From: Lutraria lutraria
Taxonomy: Eukaryota; Mollusca; Bivalvia; Venerida; Mactridae
Direction of reading: 5' to 3'
DNA: 64,000 nucleotides
NCBI GenBank assembly: GCA_964023205.1
Contig: OZ026848.1
Location: 35,389,912 to 35,453,911 of the forward strand
In this document: piece by piece, positions 1 to 11,300 of the stretch
How positions within the stretch are numbered: the stretch's first letter is position 1
How the letters are laid out: each line of letters starts with the position of its first letter
Made by a program: the position numbers and the translations under genes
The notes under the pieces: model-generated
Databases searched by the model: none
What the model was told of the DNA's origin: nothing
Seen by the model: the letters and a program-made list of their open reading frames with translations, nothing else

Positions 1-516
1 TAAAACAATAGTATGATGATCTGTTTGAAGAAGTTTATTATTGATGGACATTCAAATGTCAAAACGATTAAATTGATCACGTGCTTAAACATATATTGTA
101 AATTCAGTGAAATTATCGTGCTATAAACTCAGTTCTAAAATTGGCAACTGTGAAGAAATCTACTTTAATAAACACGTGACATAAATGTTTAATTATAAAT
201 ATGAACCTACGTCATAAATGTTAACCTTAGTCATGGATATAAACCTACGTCATGAATATAAACCTTGCTCATAAGCATAAATCTAGCTCGTAAACATAAA
301 TCTACATAATACATATGAACCTACGTCATAAATGATAATCTACGTCATGAATATAAGCCTAGCTCATAAACATAAACCTACGTAATATACATAAACTTAA
401 ATCATGCATAAACTTACGTCAATAGAAACCTCTTTCACATTACCCAACGTCACATAAAAAACTTCGTCATATACATAAGCTACTTCTTATACATAAACCT
501 ACTTATGTGTATTTAG
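1..516. repeat. Intronic DNA with degenerate ~20-bp tandem repeat
   Basis: From about 180 to 500 the phrase 'cctacgtcataaat' and variants (tacgtcatgaatataaacc, ctcataaacataaac) recur in head-to-tail order with much drift, so this is an old tandem repeat. The region precedes the acceptor at 515-516 of the first visible HSPA12-like exon and is therefore probably intron. I found no earlier exon of that gene in it. Confidence 0.6.
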
Positions 517-3500
517 GATTTACGGAGGGACAGTATTCTACGAGATATTGACGGGAAACAAATGCCAGCACTAACAATATTTTCCATGGCTATAAGATAT
601 ATGAGGAAACGGCTATTGCATGATTTATTAAAAAAGGATGCCCGAGTGACCGTGGATGATATCTGCTGGGTACTCACAGTCCCTGCTATATGGTCAGACG
701 CCGCAAAACAGTTTATGAGAGAGGCAGCTATAAACGTACTTCATTACATTTTACTTCACATACTAGTATTTTACTATGTAATATATCACATGTACATCGT
801 GTGCCATGAGACAATATACCACATGTATGTCGTGTGCCATGAGAATCAAGTGTCATGTGTTTACATGCAGACACAATATTTACAAAACAAAACTTTATAA
901 AAACGACTTTGTCGTATGTACAGTGCAACCTCTCCAATGAAACACCCTTTCGGAGAAGCCAGATTATGCCTTTATTGAGAGGCTGTTTCTCTACAAAGGT
1001 TGGTTAAATAGTTAAGTGGTACAGCTGGGGAAAATCATGCTGTTGGTGAAGGGAGGTTGTTGTTCGAGAGAGGCCGCTCTGTGGAGGTTGAGCTGTAATA
1101 TTAATTAGTTTGTTAAAAGTGTATTTTAATGTTTGTTGTAAATGTCGTTCTTCAAGTTTTATTGTTTGTTACTTAATTTTTTTATTGCTACAGTATTAAT
1201 CTATAAATCCTCCTATCGTTGGGAATTTAATACACAGGCAGGTATGAAGGGAGATAATTTAAAACTTGTATTAGAACCGGAAGCAGCTTCTCTGTATTGT
1301 AAGACACGTCATGAATCTGAAATGTGGGTAGTGAGTGGTAAACGCGACGAAAACCCCCTGCAACAAGGAAAACGATACATTCTGTTAGATCTTGGAGGTA
1401 AATCATTGAGCCATTAACTCGTATTTAATATTGCAAGCAGAATTTATACAACATCTATATCATTTACGTAGACTGAGGGAGGAACTGAAACCTGTTTCTA
1501 ACTTATGAATTCAGCTGATGTACTGGCGTAACCATTCGTCCGCAGGTTTTGCTTAGAATATCGCTCGCGAGTAATCCTTGTTGTCAAATGCCTTCAACAA
1601 ACTTAAATTGTCTCATTAATATCCTTTATTTTTTATTTATGCGGGTTTAACACTGATTCTCAACAGTCGTTCAGTTAAATACGTTTTATCTGGACTACAT
1701 TCTGACCAGTACTACACTTCCTGGACTACATTCTGATCAGTACTACACTTCATGGACTACATTCTGACCAGTACTACACTTCCTGGACTACATTCTGATC
1801 AGTACCACACTTCCTGGACTACATTCTGATCAGTACTACACTTCCTGGACTACATTCTGATCAGTACTACACTTCATGGACTACATTCTGATCAGTACTA
1901 CACTTCCTGGACTACATTCTGACCAGTATTACCCTTTCTGGACTACATTCTGACCAGTACTACCCTTTCTGGACTACATTCTGATCAGTACTACACTTCC
2001 TGGACTACATTCTGATCAGTACTACACTTTCTGGACTACATTCTGACCAGTACCACACTTCCTGGACTACATTCTGATCAGTACCACACTTCCTGGACTA
2101 CATTCTGACCAGTACTACCCTTTCTGGACAATATTCTGATCAGTACCACACTTCCTGGACTACATTCTGATCAGTACTACACTTTCTGGACTACATTCTG
2201 ACCAGTACCACACTTCCTGGACTACATTCTGATCAGTACCACCCTTTCTGGACTACATTCTGACCAGTACTACCCTTTCTGTACTACATTCTGATCAGTA
2301 CTACCCTTTCTGGACTACTTCTGATCAGTACTACACTTCCTGGACTACATTCTGACCAGTACTACCCTTTCTGGACTACATTCTGACCAGTACTACACTT
2401 CCTGGACTACATTCTGATCAGTACTACCCTTCCTGGACAACATTCTGACCAGTACTACCCTTTCTGGACTATATTCTGACCAGTGCTACACTTCCTGGAC
2501 TACATTCTGACCAGTACTACCCTTTCTTGACTACATTCTGACCAGTACTACACTTCCTGGACTACATTCTGATCAGTACTACACTTCCTGGACTACATTC
2601 TGACCAGTACTACACTTCCTGGACTACATTCTGACCAGTACTACACTTCCTGGACTACATTCTGACCAGTACTACCCTTCCTGGACTACATTCTGACCAG
2701 TACTACAATTCCTGGACTACATTCTGTTCAGTACCACACTTCCTGGGCTACATTCTGACCAGTACTACACTTCCGCTAAGAACCGACAACTTCTCCTCAT
2801 GTGGAGACATTGTTGACAAAAACCGCGACTGGGAATCGAACACAGATTGCCGGGTTTCAAATCCAGCGCACTAACCACTGAACCATGGCCGCGGCTCAGT
2901 ATTCTTCACAAGACAATATCTTTATATTAATGTTTTAACACAAGGTGGTACCGCCGACATATCAGCACATGAGATTTTGGACAATGGTTGTCTGAAGGAG
3001 ATACATCGTGCTACTGGGGATGCATTAGGTGGAAATACAGTAGATGAAAAGTTTAACCAAATCATCAGCGAAATAGTTGGACCAGAAAACTGGCTTGATT
3101 TCTTCCACGATTATAGACAAGATTTTGTGGAATTCATGGTAAACATATGACATATACTAGTGGTGCGCGATAATACCGGTATAGCGGTATATTGCAATAC
3201 GTTCCAAATGCAATAAGTACCGATACGGTTCCGACACGTGTCGTGATATTCTTAAAGTAAATTCACATTGACTTTTTCAACTTGTATCGTACCAGCTGTA
3301 GCCTAATTCGACCGGAAAAAAGAAATATTTTACATATATTAAGACGTAGCCGTTCTGTGTAATGTTGTATACTAGTAATCGCACAGATTTATCAAACTTT
3401 ACCTTTAGATGTATTTAGGTCAGGTTCAAGTTAAGAATGTTACATTTACAATTTTCAGCGAGATTTTGAAAGCAAGAAAAGAATGTCATTGGATGAAACC

Positions 3501-6196
3501 TGTCACGTGGTATTTAAATTACCAAACTCAATCTGTGACATCGTACTGGATAAGTCTAAACGAACCATGGAGGAAGCCGTACAAACAAGTCCGTATACAT
3601 CAAATATTGTTGTCAAAGGGGACAAACTCATGTTTGATGGTATGTATGTTTGTCAAACCACTGAAATGTTTTCTTGATTCCAAAGAAATCTGACTAGAAC
3701 ATCACAATTTCGACTTAAACGCTTAAATAAAAGGTTAAGGTATCTTAATGTATCAGTGAATTGGCATGACTTGCATAAACCATCTCAGATTTGAGTTAAT
3801 TCAAGCCTGAGATCGTCTCAGAATGACCTGTGATTTTTCTCAGACCTTCGAATTCGACTTTCATAAAAAATCCCAGCTCAACCTGAGAAACTTCTCAGCT
3901 GAGCCTTTCTCAAGCAGTTTGAGATAGGTCTAGGTGTGTCTCTAGAAAATCTCAGCAAATCTCGGAATCTGAGTAGATAATTTTATGAAAGCCGCTTTGG
4001 GCAAAACCAGCAGTTGAGATTATCTCAAGCTTTGAGATGGTTTATGCAAGTCAGGCCTGATTTATCAAGCGAGTGTTTGGGGTGTTTTTGCACGTTTATT
4101 TCAGGTGATATGATGAACCGTTTATTTCAGGTGATATGATGAACCGATTATTTCAGGTGATATGATGAACCGATTATTTCAGGTGATATGATGAACCGTT
4201 TATTTCAGGTGATATGATGAACCGTTTATTTCAGGTGATATGATGAACCGATTATTTCAGGTGATATGATGAACCGTTTATTTCAGGTGATATGATGAAC
4301 CGATTATTTCAAGGTGCCGTAGATGGTATTGTGTCGTATATCAAACAAATGAAACACAATGATCGGCTTCTTGATGTGAACACGATTGTATTTGCGGGTG
4401 GCTTCTCTAAATGTGACAAATTAAGGAAAGCAATATGTGACGAGTTTCCGGATAACTTGATTTTATCACCGACTGACCCAGGAATTGCAATTTTGAAGGT
4501 AGTTTTTTGGTATTTGGATAATATATACAGAGTAGAAAAAATTGTCAAATTTTGTGTAACTAAACGTTCTTTTTATTTTATACACACTGATGTATTGTCG
4601 TCTTCAAATATTGAAACAAGTCAAACTAGAAATGCGTCCGAAGGACACGAATGCACCCGATATGAGCGAAGTCAAAGAGGGGCATAACTCCTGTGAAAAT
4701 GTTTGGATTTTAACGGAAACTTGACGTGTATTTTATACACCTTTACGTAAAAATACGAAACCAATCCATGAAAAATGTCTTGAGTTATTGCTCGGAAACC
4801 AAAATTATTTTGAACGGACGGAAGGACGGACAGATGATGGCCAGGGACAACACTTTATGCCCTTCCACCATTCGAATAGCGGGGCATAAAAGGTATTTCT
4901 CGGCTCGCTAAACTCGAACTTTTTTAGATTATTGATTTCTGTATTTAAGGGAGCTGTTATGATGGGACAGAATCCGCATACTATAACAGAACGTGTCGCG
5001 AGATATACGTACGGAGTAAGCTTTGCCAGGAAGCCATTTTACGAAGGTATTTATCACAATCTGCAAATTATAAATGAATGATACCAACAGATAATTTCAT
5101 AATTTTGGAAATCTACATACAGTATAAAGGTAATACAACGAAAGAAGGATTTTAAAGCAACAGAAAGAACTTCTAGCCATATGTTCTAGAAATGATTACT
5201 TACTTGTATAAACACATAGAGATATTAATATTGACAAAAAGCATTTTTCGACGATCTGGAACCTTACATCATAGTAAAATAAATAAATTATGTAATGGCG
5301 GTGATTGTTTGTTTACGTACTTTATCATTTACACCCCCCCCCCCTTTCCCCCGTCTGTTTACGTACTTTATCATTTACACCCCCCCCCCCCCCCTTCCCC
5401 CGTCTGTTTACGTACTTTATCATTTACACCCCCCCCCCCCTTCCCCCGTCGCAACCTATTATCTATTTAGAAATACAACGATATGTGTTCAACAATTATT
5501 TATATGGACGATGTATAATTATATATGTATATACATGTATGTATTGTATTTGTAAATATTCGATTCGTAAACATTATAACTGGAACAAATTACTGTTTAT
5601 CTATAATAAAGTAAAGAATAGATTTATATCATCTATTGTAGCGATATGTTTTATCGATGTTATATCTACATATAATAATATGCCTTTTCATTCTACTTTT
5701 ATAGTTATTAAATCACATGTATTTAAACTGAAGGCCATATTGTAAATAAGTTTTTACTTTATATGTAACCTTCAAGAACTACAGATTTAATATTATTGTT
5801 ATTTTTACAGCTGAGGACCCAATCGAACTGAAAGCCAAACGTAATGGTGAGATATACTGTGATGACGTGTTCGAAAAACTTGTTGAGATAGGTCGGCCCA
5901 TCAAGGTCACTGATGTGTTCACTGTATACAGAACAAGTTATCTTCAATCTGAAAACAGTAAAACACGCCCTATTTACACCAAACTGTACGCATCTATTGA
6001 TACAAACCCTGATTACTGTACGGAAGAATGTTTCTGTGTGAAGATTGGTGAAATAGTTCGACAACCACCGGAAACAGGATGGCCAGATGTACTGAAGACA
6101 AAAATCAATATAAAATTTGGTGAAACAGAAATGAACGTGGAAATAGATGAGTTAACAACTGGTGTTTCTTACAAAGCGAGAATTGATTCTTTATAG
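517..6196 (+). CDS. HSPA12-like HSP70 family gene, 5'-partial, seven exons
   Basis: Seven coding exons fit in phase: 517-735, 1238-1397, 2945-3138, 3459-3639, 4287-4498, 4950-5046 and 5811-6196 (TAG at 6194-6196). Together they make 482 residues plus stop. Visible HSP70/HSPA12 signatures are WVLTVPAIWSDAAKQFMREA in the first exon, LVLEPEAASLYC in the second, the phosphate-2 loop LLDLGGGTADIS across the second junction, and the adenosine-binding segment TIVFAGGFSKCDKLRKAI in the fifth. HSPA12 proteins are atypical cytosolic HSP70s with an actin-like ATPase fold and no canonical C-terminal substrate domain. The family is strongly expanded in bivalves and responds to stress and infection. The N-terminal roughly 100-130 residues (phosphate-1 loop) are absent and should lie upstream. 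No internal stop or frameshift is seen, so it is probably functional. Introns alternate phase 0 and phase 1 and carry several mobile elements. Confidence 0.9.
1690..2774. repeat. 31-bp minisatellite, about 35 copies
   Basis: Unit 'tggactacattctgatcagt' followed by 'actacacttcc', 31 bp. Units differ mainly at gatcag/gaccag and acacttcc/accctttc, which gives a mosaic of variants. It fills most of the intron between the second and third visible HSPA12-like exons. Confidence 0.95.
2775..2900 (-). mobile_element. tRNA-derived SINE fragment
   Basis: On the minus strand a tRNA-like head begins near 2895. It has an A-box-like TGGTTCAGTGGTTAGTGC (plus 2868-2885) and a B-box-like TGTTCGATTCCC (plus 2831-2842). 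The order and spacing match a Pol III promoter in a tRNA body, but the cloverleaf is imperfect. It lies about 45 bp upstream of the acceptor of the exon at 2945. Confidence 0.6.
3158..3330 (+). mobile_element. Truncated hAT-like MITE (same family as 14713-15078)
   Basis: Starts TAGTGGTGCGCGATAATACC and continues with taccggtat...cggtatattgcaatac. This matches the left end of the full element at 14713 (TAGTGGTGCAACGATATACC). No right terminus is found, so it is a 5' fragment inside an HSPA12-like intron. The 3' limit is approximate. Confidence 0.55.
3767..4053. mobile_element. MITE with 21-bp perfect terminal inverted repeats
   Basis: The left end TGACTTGCATAAACCATCTC is repeated as its exact complement at the right end (4033-4053). 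The interior is full of short 'tctcag/ctgaga' inversions, so the whole 287-bp element could fold. No coding capacity. It lies in the intron before the HSPA12-like exon at 4287. Confidence 0.8.
4095..4302 (+). repeat. 26-bp tandem repeat of a splice acceptor, 8 copies
   Basis: The unit (tttatttcag then gtgatatgatgaaccg, 26 bp) contains the intron end TTTCAG and the first 16 exon bases. Eight copies occur, with AG dinucleotides every 26 bp from 4103-4104 to 4285-4286. Only the last acceptor (exon start 4287) keeps the frame. From any earlier one the frame reads DMMNRLFQVI and then a stop. Confidence 0.9.
4625..4890. mobile_element. HINE-like element, family F
   Basis: 'caaactagaaatgc' precedes a hairpin GTCC-gaa-GGAC (4636-4646). 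Then comes ATGCACCCG (4651-4659), which returns inverted with one mismatch as CGGGGCAT at 4880-4887. The core contains 'ggggcataactcctg'. It is the smallest family sharing the hairpin plus sub-terminal inverted-repeat plan seen in families A, B and C. It lies in an HSPA12-like intron. Confidence 0.6.
5311..5450. repeat. ~45-bp repeat with poly-C tracts, 3 copies
   Basis: Three copies of 'gtttacgtactttatcattt' followed by 'acaccccc...ttcccccgtct'. The C run differs in length in each copy, as expected from replication slippage. Intronic. The open frames across it are repeat artefacts. Confidence 0.85.
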
Positions 6197-6281
6197 CTAT
6201 CCGTATTCATCTCTTTTTTACTAGCTAATGCTTCAACTACAATGACAGACATGTGTCCTAAAATGATGGATCAAATTAGAG

Positions 6282-6545
6282 GGTCCCCGGTGGCCGAGTG
6301 GTTATGGTGTTAGTTATCACTAGCCCCTCGCCGTTGTGAGTTCGAAATCCATCGGGACCAAATGTCACTTGTGATGAGAAAGGTCTGTCGATCTACTTTG
6401 CAATACGTTTGGTGTATTTCTACATTGTTCAAGCTTGAACAGCCGTCAAATATCTCTGCTTGTTAATTATGGCGACGTTATACCAATTGATATTAACATT
6501 TTGTTTATTCCATCTACTACATTTGTATTTTATTGTGCTTGACAA
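6282..6545 (+). mobile_element. tRNA-Ser/Leu-like SINE
   Basis: The tRNA-like head has GTCCCCG at 6283 facing CGGGAC at 6353, a perfect A box TGGCCGAGTGG (6291-6301), and a B-box-like AGTTCGAAATCC (6339-6350) with one extra base. A non-tRNA body follows to about 6545. The extra base and weak anticodon arm argue against a working tRNA gene. It starts about 90 bp after the HSPA12-like stop codon. Confidence 0.65.
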
Positions 6546-7384
6546 TGTATGGAATTTCAACTCAACTGATGCGGGTGCATAAAAGAAGTCCGATCAATAT
6601 GCGATTATGCGGATGCACATAATGTAGTCCTAATCGGGAGTTGCTCGGTTTTTTCGGGAAACATTGGACGATCTGAAATCCGTAGTATTAAATATTTAAA
6701 TACAAAAAGAAGGATTAAATTGAATTGTACTTTAAGATAGTTTATTTATGTATTTTATTCACAAAACATTATCATCATACATCTCCAAACTGTATAATTT
6801 TATTCAGTACAGTTGTTAAACTGTATAGTTTAGTAAAATATATCCACACACTACATAGTTTAAGTTATCAATAGGTTATATTTGACTTGTAGTATCAATA
6901 TGGAGATCCCCGTGTTCACCACTCTGTCTTCTAGCTCTGGTAAATACATGAAAAATTATATATTATAAAATAAAACATAATTCACAGATTAAACCGTCAT
7001 ATAAGTACTTCTGGTTTACCTTGTCACAAACATCTCTGGTTAAACTTGCAGGTATTGAAAACGATTTTAAAGAAAGTTGAACAATAGGTGAGGTTAGTAA
7101 GATTAAAGTTATTTAAATATTTCATGAGATTATCAACATTAAGACTAGAACAGAACTTTATTTTAGATGTGTACATAGTACATAGTCATATTATTAAGTG
7201 TAACATACTTATATATTACTTTCGACTTGTATTCATCTTCTGTTTGCCTTTGATAATGTTTTCTTACTTTTACACCTAGAATGATAATGTTGTTTGTGTA
7301 CATTAATATAATTATAACTGTTCAAGTACCAGTACTAAGATACAAAGTAGAGTTAATCATTTGCTTTCAGCACGACAGAGTTCA
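6546..7384. other. Intergenic, no gene seen
   Basis: AT-rich spacer between the convergent HSPA12-like and Ig-receptor genes. 6780-6860 holds three 'aaactgtatartt' repeats. I see no exon with both splice signals and no RNA gene. Confidence 0.5.
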
Positions 7385-7785
7385 CTTATGCTAGGTTCCC
7401 ACTATCACGATTCACACCACGATTGAAATCGTGGTCTTAATCGTGGACCAGTCGCGTTGGTCCTATCAGAGCTTATTAGATCTTATTAGGTCAGTCGTGA
7501 CAATCGTGTAAATCGTAGATTTTGTTGAAAGGTTAAACAAAATGTCTACGATTAACACGATCAATTCAATCGGGATAATCGTATCACACCCTATTATTGG
7601 ACCGTCACAAAAAGCGACTGATCGTATTCCATCGGGCCGGATCGCATCGTAGCGCAACAAATCGTATCTGAATGTATCAACCCGCAATACCTCTTATCCA
7701 AACCTGTTATTTCAAAACATTACTCGACCAGAAAGACCAATCGTGGGGTTCTTAGCAGATCGCACGACAGTGGAAAACTAGTATT
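7385..7785. mobile_element. Possible small TIR element (imperfect ends)
   Basis: The left end 'taggttcccactatcacg' resembles the complement of 'gcacgacagtggaaaacta' near 7770-7785 (RC tagttttccactgtcgtgc). The interior repeats 'aatcgt' and 'acgatt' in both orientations. The ends are only partly complementary, so this is tentative. Confidence 0.4.
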
Positions 7786-8114
7786 AGACAGATATTTGTT
7801 GTCTTAGCAGATCGCACGACAGTGGAAAACTAGTATTAGACAGATATTTGTTGTCTTAGCAGATCGCACGACAGTGGAAAACTAGTATTAGACAGATATT
7901 TGTTGTCTTAGCAGATCGCACGACAGTGGAAAACTAGTATTAGACAGATATTTGTTGTCTTAGCAGATCGCACGACAGTGGAAAACTAGTATTAGACAGA
8001 TATTTGTTGTCTTAGCAGATCGCACGACAGTGGAAAACTAGTATTAGACAGATATTTGTTGTCTTAGCAGATCGCACGACAGTGGAAAACTAGTATTAGA
8101 CAGATATTTGTTGT
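7751..8114. repeat. 52-bp tandem repeat, 7 identical copies
   Basis: The unit starts 'cttagcagatcgcacgacag' and recurs exactly every 52 bp at 7751, 7803, 7855, 7907, 7959, 8011 and 8063. I see no substitutions, which implies very recent amplification. The unit contains the right terminus of the preceding TIR-like element. It lies just downstream of the Ig-receptor stop codon. Confidence 0.95.
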
Positions 8115-8301
8115 TGCAATTGACAAATCAGCTTTCATAGCCAAATACGAAACTTTGTGATAAATTCAATGATCCGTGTTTGATTATTGTTGTTGTTGTT
8201 GCTGCTGCTGCTGTTGCTTGTTTGTGTTTTACACTTTAAATTATAGAGCATGTAAATGCCTCTGCATAATACTATCAACATGTTGTTACTATGGTAATAT
8301 A

Positions 8302-11300
8302 TTACATACATGTGATGCACCCGGGTTTAACAGAACGAATGTATAAACACAATGCAAGACATATTATCCCCAGTGTTGAAAAAGACAGTAATACGGAAAA
8401 TGTTGTAATCGCTTTGTTCATCTTTTCGTCATAATTGTCTGAAAGAAAGAAAATACATTATGATAAAAATATACTTGTAATTTTCTAAAGTCGCATGTCT
8501 GTTCATTGTACAGTAAAACCACTGAAAACCGGAATTCCCTGAAAACCGGACCCCCCCCCCCCGAAAACCGGACTCCCTGAAAACCGGAATTCCCTAAAAA
8601 CCGGACCCCCGAAAACCGGAATTCCCTGAAAACCGGGCAATTTCCCAAGCCTTATTTTTATCAAAAGCTCTGCGAAAACCTAATTCTTAGAAAACCGGAA
8701 TTTTGACCCAGTCCGGAATGGGTCCGGTTTTGAAGGGTTTTACTGTATTTATAATTGATAAGTCGTACAATCAGTATTTCTCTCACTCTAGAACCAATTT
8801 GTTTTTTAGTTATTTCCGTAAACATTCATGTTTTGGTGAATATATATATTGTTGAGATGTAGGAAAACAGTGTAAGGATTGTATTATAACAAGATTGTTG
8901 TATTTCAGCAACAGTCGTTCAGTGGAGCACATGTCAAACAAACTACAATATACATGTCAAACAAACTACATGTCAAACAAACTACATGTAAAACTATCAG
9001 TAGTGTGTTATTGACGGAAGCTGTTATAAGTTGATTGATATACACTGCTCGGTGGGGCTGTATCAAAGAATTGGGTACAGTAAGTACATTAAATTTTATT
9101 AATCAAAGTACTAAAAGTACTCATGGTCGATAAAAGAACTTAGTATACATAGATTTGCACAGCAACTTGGAACTGGAAATAGTATAACAATTGCACGGTG
9201 GATGTAGAAAATGTAGTACTTTTGCCCGCATCAAAATTCATGCTTGCCAGATAAATTATAAGACAAGGCCTCGGTATAGCCATAATGCAATACAAACATA
9301 AATAATGTAAAATACAGTTTCTGACTGTAAGAGAAACTAATACCTGCTCCAGTTACAATAACTGTGAGGCTTTTTTCCATTCTTCTTGAACTTCCAGGTC
9401 GTGTTATAATACATGTATACACTCCAGAGGATTTTTGCGTCACTTTCCCTAGTGTTAGGGTATATGTTGAGCTGTGAACACCCCATGAGACATTGCATGC
9501 TGGTCCACAATCAGAAACACACTGTACATCCGGTATGACGTCACCATCTGATACCACGTATGTTGTTCTGTTAGGGTTTATTTGAATTGACCAATCAGGT
9601 TCGTCTAATATTTTGTTAATATGGATACAAAAGAAAATTATACGGATACAAGATAAAATGTTGTAATTTAAGACATGTAATCTTTTGACACAACATAATA
9701 ATTTCAAACACATGATTCGGCTGAAGTTTTAAACACAGTAATGTGACTCATGCTTGTGTCTGCTACACTGAGAAGAATTTCTAACCGTTTATCTTGTATT
9801 TTTGTAATACTAGAAGAAATCATAAAATACACTCGGTTGATTACTAGGTCGACTTTAAATATAATCAATCCAATACAGTATTTATCTTTAAGACGTTTGC
9901 TACAGTTTGCAGGGAAACTGAAAACTCTTTCATGATTGTTTTAAAACTCTGCATTATCATAGCATATGGTATAAAAACAACATTTTAAGCGAAGACAAAT
10001 TGGGGGTTGACGAACATTTCAACTTCTAGATTTCACAATTTCAAAACATGAAATAATGAAGTTGAAATCGTGAAATAGTGAATTTCAAGTTGAAGAAAAA
10101 TCGTGAACTTTTGAAGAAAAATGAAATCGTGAAATCACGATTTCACAATTTCATCTTCATTATTTTATGTTTTGAAATTGTGAAATCTTGAAGTTGAAAT
10201 GTCACCACAGGTCTTTCGTATAAATCCGATGATACATGCCCTTAATACCAACAAACATTGAACAGGCATATATAGTAATCCGGAAACAAATGGTATATGA
10301 TGTTTCTTCAATAATCAGCTAGTATAATCTTACCTCTTACAAACACGACAATACTTCGTTGTAGAGATGAAGCATCATATAGACTCTCAGCACGACATGT
10401 ATATACACCAGTGGACGACATGTTCACTATACCCAGATGTAACACATTATATGTACTATGGTTTGTCCACGTCACCAAACATTTAGGATTACAACCGGTT
10501 GAACACGTGATGTCTGGTATAGGCTGACCGCTGGTGAGCAAATAAAACTCCTGGTTTGGGGACAACATCAGTGGTTCTCTTGGTCCGTCTGTTATAAAAA
10601 TTAATTTCATACAATGATAAATTGGAATAAACATAATAGCTGTAGGTAATGTAACAATCATGTTTCTAATGATGTCAGATAATTAACAGATCTAAGTTCC
10701 GACACGTACGTTATAAGTACATGTAAACATGTTACAAATTCAGGAAAGCATGTTATAACTACAGGAAAACATGTTACAAATTCAGGAAAACATGTTATAA
10801 CTACAGGAAAACATGTTATAACTACAGGAAGACATGTTACAAATTCAGTGAAACATGTTATAACTACAGGAAAACATGTTACAAATTCAGGAAAACATGT
10901 TATAACTACAGGAAAACATGTTACAAATTCAGGAAAACATGTTATAACTACAGGAAAACATGTTATAACTACAGGAAAACATGTTACAAATTCAGTGAAA
11001 CATGTTATAACTACATGAAAACATGTTACAAATTCAGGAAAACATGTTATAACTACAGGAAAACATGTAATAACTACAGGAAAACATGTTACAAATTCAG
11101 TGAAACATGTTATAGCTACAGGAAAACATGTTACAAATTCAGTGAAACATGTTATAACTACAGGAAAACATGTTACAAATTCAGGAAAACATGTTATAAC
11201 TACAGGAAAACATGTTATAACTACAGGAAAACATGTTACAAATTCAGTGAAACATGTTATAACTACAGGAAAACATGTTACAAATTCAGTGAAACATGTT

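Noticed and set aside
6283..6360. Functional tRNA gene
   Set aside because: A and B boxes are present, but there is an extra base in the B box, a weak anticodon arm, and a non-tRNA body follows; it is better explained as a SINE.
7751..8114. CRISPR array
   Set aside because: Units are fully identical end to end, so there are no variable spacers, and the host is eukaryotic.
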